Origin: Streptomyces sp. ASQP_92
GTDB lineage: Bacteria > Actinomycetota > Actinomycetes > Streptomycetales > Streptomycetaceae
NCBI RefSeq assembly: GCF_025399895.1
Contig: NZ_JAODUA010000007.1
Coordinates: 124,001 to 188,000, forward strand
DNA length: 64,000 bases
Direction of reading: 5' to 3'
Part shown: positions 1 through 8,435 of the stretch, one piece after another
Position numbering within the stretch: the stretch's first letter is position 1
Layout: each line of letters starts with the position of its first letter
Made by a program: the position numbers and the translations under genes
Notes under the pieces: generated by a model
What the model was told of the DNA's origin: nothing
Seen by the model: only the letters and a program-made list of their open reading frames with translations
Databases searched by the model: none

Positions 1-1062
1 GCGTCCGCCGGAGTCGTCGTCACCTGCGCCCAGTTCGGCTACGCCGCGGGCATCCTCTTCCTGGTGCCGCTCGGGGACGTCCGCCGTCGCCGGCCCCTGC
101 TGAGCGCCATGATCGCGGTCACCACGGTCCTGCTGCTCCTCGCGGCCGCGGCGCCCGGGCTGTCCGTGCTGGCCGCCGCCGCCGCACTGATCGGCGGCGT
201 CACCGTCATCCCGCAGGTCCTGGTGCCGCTGGCCTCCGAACTCGCCCCGCCCGAGCGCCGCGCCTCCGTCGTCGGGAACGTCCAGATCGGCCTCATGACC
301 GGCATCATCGGCTCCCGTGTCATCGGCGGTCTGGTCGGCGAGGCACTGGGCTGGCGCGCGGTGTACATCCTGGCCGCCGTACTGACCGCGCTGACCGGTC
401 TGGTCACGCTGCTCCTGCTGCCCAAGGAGGGCCCCCGCACCGGCATGCCGTACGGGCAGCTCCTCGCCTCCCTGCCCCGCCTGCTGCGCCAGGAGCCCGC
501 ACTGCGGCACGCCTGCGTCCTGCACGGCACCCTCTTCGGGGCCTACAGCGCGACCTGGACCACGCTGGTGCTGGTCCTCACCCAGGAGCCGTACGGCTAC
601 AGCAGCGCGACCGCCGGACTCTTCGGACTGCTCGGCCTGTCCGGCGCGTTCGCCGCTCCCTGGGCCGGCCGCTTCATCGACCGCCGCGGCGCGGGCCCCA
701 TCATCACCGCCGCGCTCGTCCTCGCGCTCGTCTCGGCCGGCGCCTACGCCCTCGGCGGCAGCACCCTCGCCTTCATGATCGCGGCGGTGCTCCTGGTCAA
801 CGTCGCCGTGCAGTGGAGCCAGATCGCCAACCAGGCCCGCATCTTCAGCTATCTGCCCGAGGCCCGCAGCCGGGCCAACACCGTCTACATGGTCGCCGTC
901 TTCCTCAGCGGCGCCATCGCGGCGGCCCTGGCCAGCGCCTGCTACGGCTCGTACGGCTGGACCGGTGTCTGCGCCGTACAGGCCCTGCTCGCCCTGTGCG
1001 GGCTCCTCGCCCTTCCGGCCATGCGCCGCTACGACCTCCGCCACGCGGGAGCCACCGCCTGA
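1..1062 (+). CDS. MFS transporter, 5' end outside window
   Basis: The reading frame is open from the first base, so the start codon lies upstream; 353 codons and a stop are visible. The product is a polytopic membrane protein with about ten hydrophobic segments. Near the start, a short loop rich in arginine follows GD, the classic motif A between helices 2 and 3 of the major facilitator superfamily, so roughly the first 50-60 residues are missing. A second Gly/Asp/Arg loop (around base 675) marks the start of the C-terminal half. MFS proteins of this drug:H+ antiporter type export small molecules with proton exchange. It is followed 55 bases later by a SnoaL-like gene and then a SARP activator, which suggests export of a secondary metabolite; the substrate cannot be told from the sequence. 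Confidence 0.88.
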   Translation, partial: ASAGVVVTCAQFGYAAGILFLVPLGDVRRRRPLLSAMIAVTTVLLLLAAAAPGLSVLAAAAALIGGVTVIPQVLVPLASELAPPERRASVVGNVQIGLMTGIIGSRVIGGLVGEALGWRAVYILAAVLTALTGLVTLLLLPKEGPRTGMPYGQLLASLPRLLRQEPALRHACVLHGTLFGAYSATWTTLVLVLTQEPYGYSSATAGLFGLLGLSGAFAAPWAGRFIDRRGAGPIITAALVLALVSAGAYALGGSTLAFMIAAVLLVNVAVQWSQIANQARIFSYLPEARSRANTVYMVAVFLSGAIAAALASACYGSYGWTGVCAVQALLALCGLLALPAMRRYDLRHAGATA

Positions 1063-1117
1063 CATCCGTCAGGCCTCCCGCCGCGTCCGAAGAAAGACAA
1101 GAGAGAAAGAGACAACC

Positions 1118-1501
1118 GTGACCTTCCCGGCCATGCCCAAGTCCGTCCTTCAGTTCTTCACCGCTTCCCAGGCCGGTGACGCCGACGCGTGGGCCGACTC
1201 CTTCGCCGAGACCGCCACCTTCCACGACCCGGTCGGCACGGACCCGATCGAGGGACGCGAGGCCATCCGCGCCTTCATCAAGTCCGTCATCCCGAACTTC
1301 GACCCCTTCCTCGGGCTTACGCCGCTGGAGGCGCACACCGTCGGAAACTCCGTCGCCGTCTCCTGGCGCGGTGCCGCGGTCTCCGTCGACGGCAAGCCCG
1401 TCAACTGGTCCGGAATCAACGTCTACGAAATCGACGAGAACGGTCTGATCGCCGAGGCCAAGGCGTACTTCAACCGGGCGGTGTTCGCGGCTCAGCTCTA
1501 A
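1118..1501 (+). CDS. SnoaL-like / NTF2-fold small protein
   Basis: 127 residues, the usual length of single-domain SnoaL/NTF2-like proteins, which form a cone-shaped alpha+beta barrel with a small pocket. The pattern fits the family: an N-terminal helix with FFTASQAGDADAWADSF, a conserved FHDPVGTDPIEG loop, and a C-terminal strand ending in AKAYFN. Members act as polyketide cyclases, hydroxylases or isomerases, or have unknown roles, so no reaction is assigned. I chose the GTG at 1118 because a purine-rich stretch lies 8 bases upstream; an ATG five codons later is the alternative. Its place between an MFS exporter and a SARP regulator supports a role in specialised metabolism. Confidence 0.8.
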   Translation: MTFPAMPKSVLQFFTASQAGDADAWADSFAETATFHDPVGTDPIEGREAIRAFIKSVIPNFDPFLGLTPLEAHTVGNSVAVSWRGAAVSVDGKPVNWSGINVYEIDENGLIAEAKAYFNRAVFAAQL

Positions 1502-1509
1502 CAAGTCGT

Positions 1510-1547
1510 GAGGGTGGGAACGCGACGAATTCGCTGTTCCCACCCTC
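1510..1547 (+). terminator. Hairpin terminator after the SnoaL-like gene
   Basis: A 12-bp perfect stem (1510-1521 with 1536-1547), extended by GCGA/TCGC inside, starts 8 bases after the stop codon. There is no U-run, which is common for Streptomyces terminators. It separates the MFS/SnoaL pair from the SARP gene. Confidence 0.7.
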
Positions 1548-1677
1548 GACGGCTGCCGCGGCGCCACTTCGCCACGTAGCAATTCGATCTTTTTCGCACT
1601 GATACCGATCAGAGAGCTGGAATGTCGGGGGACCAGCGTTGCTCGCCTCGCCACACTTCCTGGAAGGCTGAAGACAC

Positions 1678-3015
1678 ATGATCGAAACCGTTCTCGAAAA
1701 AAGCGCACCGGCACCACTCACATCGCACGACATCCAGGTGAAACTTCTCGGCGTCCCGGAAATCCTGGTGGACGACCAACCGGTCCCGCTCCGCGGCGAA
1801 ACGGCACGCAGGGTCCTGTGCCACCTCCTTCTGGCCTCACCGCGCGCGATCCCCAACCACCGCCTCATAGAGTCGGTCTGGGGCGGAGAAGAACCTGACA
1901 GCGCCATGGAGCAGATCCGGAAGATCGTGTCGAAGTTACGGCGGGACCTGCCCGGGGGGCGCGATCTCATCACGACGGAACTCGGCGGCTACCGCATCAC
2001 GTTGGCCCCGCAGCAGCTCGACCTCACCGTGTGGACGAACTCGATCCAGGATGTCCATCAACTCATCGAAGCGGGTGACCATCACGCCGCTTTCGAGAAA
2101 CTGTCCGGCGCGCTCGACCTCTGGCGCGGACCGGCTCTCGACGGCCTCGACGGCCAGCCCTTCGCGAATGAGGCCGTCGCGCTGCACGAGGAGCGCCTCA
2201 ACGCACTGGAAACGTGGTGCCGCCTCGCCATGAAAGAGCTGCCCATTTCCACGGTGATAGCGAAGATCCGAAGAGAGATCTCCCAACACCCTTTGCAGGA
2301 ACGCCTGTGGGACACGTTGATGCGGCTGCTCGCCGACAACGGCCGCCCTCTCGAAGCCCTCAATGAATACAGCAACTTGCGCAAGGTCCTGGCCCAGTCC
2401 CTGGGCGTACCGCCGTCCCAACGGCTTCAGGACACCTATCGGAAACTGGAGCAGATGGTGAACGGGGAGTCGGCGCGGCCGGTTCCCCACCAGCCGACCG
2501 AGCGCACGACCGCCCCCCAGCACACTCCGAAGATACCTGTGTGGATCAAAGAACTTCTGCGCGGTCAGGAACCGAATCCCGCCTACGTGTCGGACAAGTA
2601 CTGGAACATCATTCATCGCAATCAGGCGATGAACCGCTGGTTCCCATGGCTTCAGGGCCCCGACGCGAACCTCATGAGATGGGCCCTCACCGACCCGTCC
2701 GCGAGACGCGTGCTGGGTGACTGGGAAGACCACGCGGCGGTCTATCTCGGCATGATCGACCGCGCGCTGCGAGAGAACCCCGACGACGCCACCCTGCGGT
2801 CGCTCAGGGCTGGTCTGTCGGGGGCCGACTCGCTCCCCACCACCGTCCGGGACCAGACGGTGGACGTCGCGACGCGCGAGGGCCACCACTACACCCTCCA
2901 CCTCCCCCACCTCACTCCGGAACCGGTGGAGGTGGTGTCGCACATCCTGACCCCGCACGGAAACGGCGAGCTCCGCGTGGTGCTGCTCACCTCACCCCAG
3001 GAGCCGGCGGCCTGA
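1678..3015 (+). CDS. SARP-family activator with MmyB-like C-terminal domain; TTA codon
   Basis: 445 residues. Residues about 20-105 form an OmpR-type winged helix (conserved LLGVPEI, RRVLCHLLL, LIESVWG, KLRRDL) and about 110-255 the bacterial transcriptional activation domain, together the SARP architecture that activates antibiotic clusters from direct-repeat sites. After a proline-rich linker, residues about 275-440 resemble the MmyB-like ligand-binding domain usually attached to XRE-type regulators: PAYVSDKYWNIIHRNQAM, a downstream TDPSARRVLGDW block, and a terminal strand ending in VVLLTSP. This domain is not part of ordinary small SARPs. Codon 87 (1936-1938) is TTA, the rare leucine codon read by bldA tRNA, which suggests developmental control. 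The start ATG follows a weak GGAAGG 13 bases upstream. The upstream genes are its likely targets. Confidence 0.88.
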   Translation: MIETVLEKSAPAPLTSHDIQVKLLGVPEILVDDQPVPLRGETARRVLCHLLLASPRAIPNHRLIESVWGGEEPDSAMEQIRKIVSKLRRDLPGGRDLITTELGGYRITLAPQQLDLTVWTNSIQDVHQLIEAGDHHAAFEKLSGALDLWRGPALDGLDGQPFANEAVALHEERLNALETWCRLAMKELPISTVIAKIRREISQHPLQERLWDTLMRLLADNGRPLEALNEYSNLRKVLAQSLGVPPSQRLQDTYRKLEQMVNGESARPVPHQPTERTTAPQHTPKIPVWIKELLRGQEPNPAYVSDKYWNIIHRNQAMNRWFPWLQGPDANLMRWALTDPSARRVLGDWEDHAAVYLGMIDRALRENPDDATLRSLRAGLSGADSLPTTVRDQTVDVATREGHHYTLHLPHLTPEPVEVVSHILTPHGNGELRVVLLTSPQEPAA

Positions 3016-3036
3016 TGCGGCGTTCTCGGCCGCCGG
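3004..3036. terminator. Bidirectional hairpin between SARP gene and sulfonate operon
   Basis: A perfect 9-bp inverted repeat (3004-3012 with 3028-3036) with a 15-base loop overlaps the SARP stop codon and lies just beyond the end of the converging taurine-dioxygenase-type gene. It can serve both transcripts. Confidence 0.6.
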
Positions 3037-3056
3037 CCATGCGGTGACGCCGCCCG

Positions 3057-3962
3057 CTACGCCGATGGCACCGGGGCGACGGTCGTGTAGTGCGAGGCGT
3101 CCCCCGCGATCGAGTAGCTCTGCTTGCCCTCGATGCCGACCGGTACGTCTCCGGCGACCGTCACCCGGTTCAGGCGGCGCGGCAGCCCGTCGTAGTTGTC
3201 GATGGCGTAGTGCTGGGTGATCCGGTTGTCGAAGAGGACGAGCTGGTTGGGGGACCAGCGCCAGCGCAGGATGTTCTCCGGGCGGACGACGTACGCCTGG
3301 AGCAGGTCGAGGACCTTGCGGGACTCGGCCACCGACAGTCCGACGACGCGCTGCGCGAACCCGCCGATGAACAGGCCGCGTTCACCCGTCAGCGGGTGGA
3401 CGCGGACCACCGGATGGACGGTACGGAAGTCGATGGACGTGAACTGGGCGCGCTGCTCGGCCTTCTGGGCGTCGACGTCCTCCTCCGGGACCGCGTAGTC
3501 GTAGTCGTTGGTGTGCTCGGCCCACAGGGTGTCGGCGAACTGCCGCAGCGGCTGGGGCAGACCGCGGTAGGCGGCGGCCGCGTTCGCGATCAGGGTCTCG
3601 CCTCCGTACGGCGGGATCGTGATGCTGCGCAGGGTGCTGGCCTGCGGGGGGTTGAGGACGAAGGTGACGTCGGTGTGCCAGTGGTTGGCGCGGCCGCGCT
3701 CGCTGTCGACGGGGAGCACGTTGGGCGCGCCGGCGACGGCGGTGACGGTGGGGTGGGCGGTGGTGAGGTCGCCGAAGTGGCGGGCGAAGGCCTGCTGGCC
3801 CTCGTCGTCGAGGTCGACGTCGTCGAACACCAGGGCCTTGTGCTCGTTGAGGGCGGCCCGCAGGGCGGCGACGCTCTCCTCGTCGAGCGGCTTGGCTATG
3901 TCGACGCCGGACACCTGGGCGCCGATGTGCGCGGTGACCTTGCGGATCTCGATGCCGGACAT
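3057..3962 (-). CDS. TauD/TfdA-family Fe(II)/2-oxoglutarate dioxygenase
   Basis: 301 residues, the normal size for TauD-type enzymes. They use iron and 2-oxoglutarate to hydroxylate the carbon bearing a sulfonate or sulfate ester, so that sulfite or sulfate is released in the cytoplasm. The iron facial triad is visible: HWHTDVTF supplies His and Asp, and the distal His is in DNRITQHYAIDNY; the arginine that binds 2-oxoglutarate follows in RRLNRVTV. It is the last gene of a leftward operon with a flavin monooxygenase and an aliphatic-sulfonate-type ABC importer, 23 bases after its neighbour, which points to scavenging of organosulfur under sulfur limitation. The exact substrate (taurine, alkylsulfonate or sulfate ester) is not decided by the sequence. 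Confidence 0.9.
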   Translation of the reverse strand: MSGIEIRKVTAHIGAQVSGVDIAKPLDEESVAALRAALNEHKALVFDDVDLDDEGQQAFARHFGDLTTAHPTVTAVAGAPNVLPVDSERGRANHWHTDVTFVLNPPQASTLRSITIPPYGGETLIANAAAAYRGLPQPLRQFADTLWAEHTNDYDYAVPEEDVDAQKAEQRAQFTSIDFRTVHPVVRVHPLTGERGLFIGGFAQRVVGLSVAESRKVLDLLQAYVVRPENILRWRWSPNQLVLFDNRITQHYAIDNYDGLPRRLNRVTVAGDVPVGIEGKQSYSIAGDASHYTTVAPVPSA

Positions 3963-3985
3963 GGGTGGGGCCTTTCGGTCGTCGG

Positions 3986-5329
3986 TCAGACCCGGCTGTC
4001 GGCCGGGACGGTGTGCTGGTTGGCGGGGCGAGGCAGGCCGTAGCGGTCGCGCAGGGTGCCCCGGGGGCCGTACTCCGTGCGGAACAGGCCACGGGCGCGC
4101 AGGATCGGCACGACGTGGTCGACGAAGAGTTCGAGGCCGGACGGCAGCACGGCGGGCATGATGTTGAAGCCGTCGGCGGCGCCCAGGCCGAACCAGCTCT
4201 CGATCGCGTCGGCCACCTGCTCGGGCGTGCCGGCGAAGGTGAGGTGGCCGCGGCCGCCGCCGAGGCGACCGATCAGTTCGCGGACGGTGAGCCGCTCGCG
4301 GCGGGCGAGTTCCACGACCAGCGTGTAACGGCTCTTGGCGCCCTCGATGGCGCTCTCCGGAGGCAGATCAGCGGGCAGGTGGGCATCCAGCTGGAGGATG
4401 CCGGGCTCCACGTGCAGCAGCCGTTCGAGGCGGTGGAGTCCGTGCTCGTACACGATGTGGTCCTCCAGAAGCCGCTCGTGGGCGCGTGCCTCGGCCTCGG
4501 TGGAGCCGATGACCGGCACGATGCCCGGCAGGATCTTGAGGTGCTCGGGGTCCCGTCCTGCCGCGCGCGCCCGGGACTTGAGGTCCGTGTAGAAGGCCTG
4601 TGCGTCGCCCAGGGTCTGCTGGGCGGTGAAGACGGCCTCCGCGGAGCGGGCCGCGAACTCCTTGCCGTCCCGCGAGGAGCCGGCCTGCACGAGCAGGGGG
4701 TAACCCTGGGGACTGCGGGGGATGTTCAGCGCGCCCTCGACACTGAAGTACGTCCCTTTGTGGCGCGGCGGGTGGATCTTGGTGTCGTCGCCCCAGACAC
4801 CGGCGGCCTTGTCCGCGACGACGACGTCGTCCTCCCAGCTGTCCCAGAGCCGCAGTGCCACGTCGAGGAATTCGGCGGCGCGCTCGTAGCGCGTGGCGTG
4901 GGTGGGTTCGTCGTCGAGTCCGAAGTTGCGGGCGGCCTCGGCGCCCGCGGTGGTGACGATGTTCCAGCCGGCCCGGCCACCGCTGATGTGGTCGAGCGAG
5001 GCGAACCGGCGGGCCAGGTTGTAGGGCGAGTTGTACGAGGTGGAGGCCGTGGCGATCAGGCCGATGTGCTCGGTCGCCACCGCCAGGGCGGTGAGCAGGG
5101 TCAGCGGTTCCAGGACACCGGCGGGGCGCTGACCGACATGGCTGAACAGGACCGGCCCGTCGGCGAGGAAGAGCGAGTCGAAGGTGCCGCGCTCGGCGAT
5201 GCGGGCGAGTTCGCGGTAGTGGTCGAGGTCGACGCTCGCATGCGGGTCGCTCTCGGGCAGCCGCCAGGACGCCTCGTGGTGCCCGGTGCTCATGAGGAAG
5301 GCGTTGAGGTGGAGTTGGCGCCGGGTCAC
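3986..5329 (-). CDS. LLM-class flavin-dependent monooxygenase (NtaA/SnaA/DszA type)
   Basis: 447 residues. The N-terminus MTRRQLHLNAFLMSTGHHEA and the GGRAGWNIVTT block at about residues 115-130 are hallmarks of the long NtaA/SnaA/DszA branch of bacterial luciferase-like monooxygenases, which use reduced FMN supplied by a separate reductase to oxidise C-S or C-N compounds. A later TFAGTPEQVADAI block is the usual C-terminal signature. The GTG start overlaps the stop of the ABC ATPase by four bases (GTGA), so translation is probably coupled. In this operon it likely desulfonates or breaks down an imported organosulfur compound. No flavin reductase gene is nearby. Confidence 0.88.
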   Translation of the reverse strand: MTRRQLHLNAFLMSTGHHEASWRLPESDPHASVDLDHYRELARIAERGTFDSLFLADGPVLFSHVGQRPAGVLEPLTLLTALAVATEHIGLIATASTSYNSPYNLARRFASLDHISGGRAGWNIVTTAGAEAARNFGLDDEPTHATRYERAAEFLDVALRLWDSWEDDVVVADKAAGVWGDDTKIHPPRHKGTYFSVEGALNIPRSPQGYPLLVQAGSSRDGKEFAARSAEAVFTAQQTLGDAQAFYTDLKSRARAAGRDPEHLKILPGIVPVIGSTEAEARAHERLLEDHIVYEHGLHRLERLLHVEPGILQLDAHLPADLPPESAIEGAKSRYTLVVELARRERLTVRELIGRLGGGRGHLTFAGTPEQVADAIESWFGLGAADGFNIMPAVLPSGLELFVDHVVPILRARGLFRTEYGPRGTLRDRYGLPRPANQHTVPADSRV

Positions 5330-6132
5330 TGGGGGGCCTCCTGGTCCTGGGCCCGGTGGGGGGCCTGCGGGTGGGCGTGGTCTTGGTGCCGCTCCTCGTG
5401 CGCGGTCACGCCGAGCGCGGCGAGCAGGCGTTCGCGGTACTCACCGAGGAGCGGATCGCGGTACGAGCGCGGGTGCGGGCGGTCGATGGTGAGGTCGACG
5501 CCGATGCGGCCCCGGTCGAGCACCAGGATGCGGTCGGCCAGGACGATGGCCTCGTCCACGTCGTGCGTGACGAGCAGGACGGAGGGCCGGTGGCGCTGCC
5601 ACAGCTCGCGCAGGAGTACGTGCATACGGATCCGGGTGAGCGCGTCCAGCGCGCCGAACGGCTCGTCGGCCAGGAGCAGTTCGGGCTGGCGCACCAACGA
5701 GCGGGCCAGCGCGGCGCGTTGGGCCTCGCCGCCGGACAGTTCGTTGGGCCAGGCCCGCTCGCGCCCCGCGAGCCCCACCTCGGCGAGGGCGGCGCGGCCG
5801 CGCTCGGCGTCCTCCTTGCCGTCCGCGCCGAGGAGGACGTTGTCGAGGACGCGGCGCCAGGGCAGCAGCCGGGAGTCCTGGAAGACCACCGACACCCGCT
5901 CGGGGGCGTCCAGTTCACCGCTGCCGGTGACCTGGTGGTCGAGTCCGGCGATGGCGCGCAGCAGGGTGCTCTTGCCGGAGCCGCTGTGGCCGAGCAGGGC
6001 CGTGAACTGGCCGGCCGGGATGTCGAGGTCGATGGCGTCGAGGACGGTGCGTCCGTCGAAGGACCGGGTCAGCCCGGCGAGCCGGACCGCCGGGGCCCGG
6101 ACGGGGATCAGTTGCCCAGTGTGCGTCGCCAT
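5326..6132 (-). CDS. ssuB: Aliphatic-sulfonate-type ABC transporter ATPase
   Basis: 268 residues with all ABC ATPase motifs: Walker A GHSGSGKST, Q-loop VVFQDSRLLPW, signature LSGGEAQRAALAR, Walker B LLLADEPFGALD and the switch histidine in VTHDVDEA. The order of conserved blocks is that of the SsuB/TauB/NrtD group, which powers import of sulfonates, taurine or nitrate. The ATG at 6132 lies inside the end of the permease gene (25-base overlap). The C-terminal 25 residues are rich in His, Gln and Glu and are probably an unstructured tail. The symbol is given by context; substrate specificity is inferred from the neighbouring oxygenases. Confidence 0.88.
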   Translation of the reverse strand: MATHTGQLIPVRAPAVRLAGLTRSFDGRTVLDAIDLDIPAGQFTALLGHSGSGKSTLLRAIAGLDHQVTGSGELDAPERVSVVFQDSRLLPWRRVLDNVLLGADGKEDAERGRAALAEVGLAGRERAWPNELSGGEAQRAALARSLVRQPELLLADEPFGALDALTRIRMHVLLRELWQRHRPSVLLVTHDVDEAIVLADRILVLDRGRIGVDLTIDRPHPRSYRDPLLGEYRERLLAALGVTAHEERHQDHAHPQAPHRAQDQEAPQ

Positions 6133-6959
6133 GACAGCACCCTCCGTTCGACGAGGCGGACCGCGCTGTCGGAGACCAGTCCGAAGACGCCGTAGATCAG
6201 CAGACCGACGAGGATGATGTCGGTGCGCCCGTAGTTCTGGGCCTGGAACATCAGATAGCCGAGGCCGCTGGTGGCGTTGATCTGCTCCAGGACGACCAGC
6301 GAGAGCCAGGACCCGGTCACGCCGAGCCGGAGTCCCACGAAGAAGCCGGGCAGGGCGCCGGGGACGACGATCTGCCGGATGAAGCGGAGCCTGGACAGGC
6401 CCTGCACTTCGGCGAGTTCGACATAGCGGTGGTCGATGCCGGCCAGCGCGGCATGCAGGTTCAGATAGATCGGGATGTAGACGACGATGGCGATGATCGC
6501 GATCTTGAAGGTCTCGCCGATGCCGAGCCACAGGATGAACAGCGGGATGAGACCGAGGGTGGGGATGGCCCGGTTGAGCTGGACCGTCCCGTCGATCAGC
6601 GCCTCGCCGACCCGGCTGAGCCCGGCCGCGAGCGCGAGGACCACTCCGGCGGTGAGCCCGAGGGCGAAGCCGTATGCGGCGCGCTCCAGCGAGGTGAGCA
6701 CATCGGTGGACAAGGTGCCGTCGCTCCACAACTGCCCGGCGGTGCGCAGCACCGTCCAGGGCGCCGGGATCGCGGCGGGGTCCAGCTGTCCGGCGGCGGA
6801 CGCCGCGGCCCACAGGACGAGGACGAGGCTCGGCCCGATCAGCCGCGCGGCGGGCAGCCGCTTGCCGGGCGCGAGCGCGCGCCGCTTCGGCCGCCGGGCG
6901 GCATGCGCCGCCGCAGCGGATGGCGGGGGCACGAGGGGGGTGGTCGCGGTGGTGGTCAT
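6108..6959 (-). CDS. ssuC: Aliphatic-sulfonate-type ABC transporter permease
   Basis: 283 residues with six hydrophobic segments after a basic N-terminal tail. The EAA loop that contacts the ATPase is visible as VELAEVQGLSRLRFIRQIVVPGA near residues 190-210, written with the SsuC/TauC-type spacing to the final helices. I used ATG 6959, which has AGAGGTGA 5-12 bases upstream; a GTG three codons earlier (6968) would overlap the stop of the binding-protein gene as GTGA. It forms the membrane channel of the importer encoded by this operon. Confidence 0.88.
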   Translation of the reverse strand: MTTTATTPLVPPPSAAAAHAARRPKRRALAPGKRLPAARLIGPSLVLVLWAAASAAGQLDPAAIPAPWTVLRTAGQLWSDGTLSTDVLTSLERAAYGFALGLTAGVVLALAAGLSRVGEALIDGTVQLNRAIPTLGLIPLFILWLGIGETFKIAIIAIVVYIPIYLNLHAALAGIDHRYVELAEVQGLSRLRFIRQIVVPGALPGFFVGLRLGVTGSWLSLVVLEQINATSGLGYLMFQAQNYGRTDIILVGLLIYGVFGLVSDSAVRLVERRVLSWRRTLGN

Positions 6960-6964
6960 GGCCG

Positions 6965-8038
6965 TCACCTCTGGTACTGGGCCGCGACGGCCTGGGCCGC
7001 GAGGCCCTCGAAGCGGCAGTCGAAGAGCGAGTCGACCTGGAACCTCTTCACGAAGCCGCCCTCGGCGAGGAGATCCGCCGTCTCCTGCTCCCAGCGGACC
7101 GCCTCGTCCCAACTCGGCGGGAAAAGCGGCTTGTTGGCGGGCGCGGTGATGGACCGGGCCTGTGCGAGCGTGAGGTTCTGGGTCTTGACGTAGAACTCCT
7201 CGTTCCACACGTCGGGGTGTTCGTACGCCCACACCTGGCCCTTGGCCCAGCGCGGGACGTACGCGGCGACCGCCGCCGCCTTAGCCGGGTCGGCGAGCAC
7301 GGAGGCCGGCGCCCACAGCAGGTTGAGCAGGTCGACCACCCCGGTGGTGATGGTGTGGGCGCCCTTGGGCCCGTACTGCTTGAGGTAGGCGGGGGCCTGG
7401 CTGTTGGCGAGCGGGGCGATGTCGACCTGCCCGGCCTGGAGCGCGGTGAAGAACTGATTGCTGGTCAGCGGCACGAGCTTCACGTCGTCCTGCGTCAACC
7501 CCGCCTGCTTCAGGGCGCGCAGCAGTACGACGCCCTGCGCCTGTCCCTGCGAGAAGGCCAGCTTCTTGCCCTTGAAGCCCTGGACATCCCTGATGTCGCT
7601 CCCGGGCCTGGTGGCGAACACGTACGTCGGCTTGCGGGTGACACCGATCGCGACGATCTTCGCGTCGTATCCCTGGAAGTGCGCCTGGATCGGTGGGATC
7701 CCCGCGTTGTTGGCTACATCGAGGGACTTGGCGCGGAAGGCGTTGATGACGTCGGGACCGGCGCCGATGTTCACCCAGTCCGACACGGTGAACGGCAGAT
7801 CACCCAACCCGGCGAGCTTGAACTGGAGTTGCTGGACGCCCTGGTACGAGGCGATCTTCAGAGCGGTGCCGGCCGGGACGGTGGTGGACAGCGGGGCGGA
7901 CGCGGCCCCCTTGGTCACGGTGTCGGCGGCCCGGGCCCCCGCGCAGCCACTGAGGCCGGCAGCGGCGGCGACACCGAGCAGAGAGGACAGGAACAGCCGC
8001 CGGTCGACTCCGGGTACGGCTGGGGACACTGGTGGCAT
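6965..8038 (-). CDS. ssuA: Sulfonate-type ABC transporter substrate-binding lipoprotein
   Basis: 357 residues. The N-terminus has twin arginines (GVDRRLFLSSLLG) followed by a lipobox LSGC at about residues 27-30, so the protein is probably a lipoprotein, perhaps exported folded by Tat. The rest matches NMT1/SsuA-like periplasmic binding proteins: KIASYQGVQQLQFKLAGLG, then a ligand pocket stretch with SNQFFTALQAGQVDIAPL. I chose ATG 8038, with GGAG 7 bases upstream, because it gives a normal signal peptide; a GTG at 8101 would add 21 residues. It is the first structural gene of the operon and lies 397 bases after a putative leader peptide gene. Confidence 0.88.
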   Translation of the reverse strand: MPPVSPAVPGVDRRLFLSSLLGVAAAAGLSGCAGARAADTVTKGAASAPLSTTVPAGTALKIASYQGVQQLQFKLAGLGDLPFTVSDWVNIGAGPDVINAFRAKSLDVANNAGIPPIQAHFQGYDAKIVAIGVTRKPTYVFATRPGSDIRDVQGFKGKKLAFSQGQAQGVVLLRALKQAGLTQDDVKLVPLTSNQFFTALQAGQVDIAPLANSQAPAYLKQYGPKGAHTITTGVVDLLNLLWAPASVLADPAKAAAVAAYVPRWAKGQVWAYEHPDVWNEEFYVKTQNLTLAQARSITAPANKPLFPPSWDEAVRWEQETADLLAEGGFVKRFQVDSLFDCRFEGLAAQAVAAQYQR

Positions 8039-8166
8039 GGCAGGACTCCGTGAGGGCAGCAGGAAGAAGGCGCGCGGAAGTGCGGACGGGCAGGTCGGCA
8101 CCGAAAAGACGAAGGAGAAGGCGGGCCCGCAGCGGCCGGGCGTGAAGCGAAAGCGAATTCAGGCAC

Positions 8167-8201
8167 GCGCCGTCAGACGTTTCGCGCGCCGTCAGACGTT
8201 T
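8167..8201. repeat. Two 16-bp direct repeats, 19-bp period
   Basis: GCGCCGTCAGACGTTT occurs at 8167-8182 and again, identical, at 8186-8201. The 19-base period puts both copies within about two helical turns, as expected for tandem operator sites. They lie about 130-170 bases upstream of the sulfonate binding-protein start. Confidence 0.75.
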
Positions 8202-8208
8202 ACAGGGA

Positions 8209-8244
8209 ATTCGCAGGTGATTCGCAGGGGATGGGATTCGCAGG
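8209..8244. repeat. Three direct repeats of ATTCGCAGG
   Basis: ATTCGCAGG appears at 8209-8217, 8220-8228 and 8236-8244 (steps of 11 and 16 bases), directly next to the two 16-bp repeats. Seen in sequence only; the function is unknown. Confidence 0.7.
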
Positions 8245-8435
8245 GATTTCCGGAGATTCACCGGACGGCCGGGGCCGAGGCAGCAGGACCGCGCCGGATC
8301 GGTGCACGGACCGGCGGCCGCACCTGGATGCGCGTGAAGGTCGCCCGCGCGGTCATCGGCCTTTCGGCGCGCGTCAGTTCACCGGCTCATCGGTGCGTCA
8401 GCGACAACGAGCACGATCGCGGCGACGACGGCGCG

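Larger units (their letters stand above)
8039..8435 (-). promoter_or_regulatory. Long leader/promoter region of the sulfonate operon
   Basis: 397 bases without a supported gene between the Cys-tailed leader frame and the binding-protein start. It contains two sets of direct repeats (8167-8201 and 8209-8244) and an imperfect inverted repeat around 8292-8312. Part of it may be the attenuator or a second promoter; I could not identify a clear factor-independent terminator with a U-run. Confidence 0.45.

Noticed and set aside
3965..6217. A 750-codon + strand frame over the sulfonate operon
   Set aside because: Same effect; the minus-strand genes have intact motifs and ribosome-binding sites.
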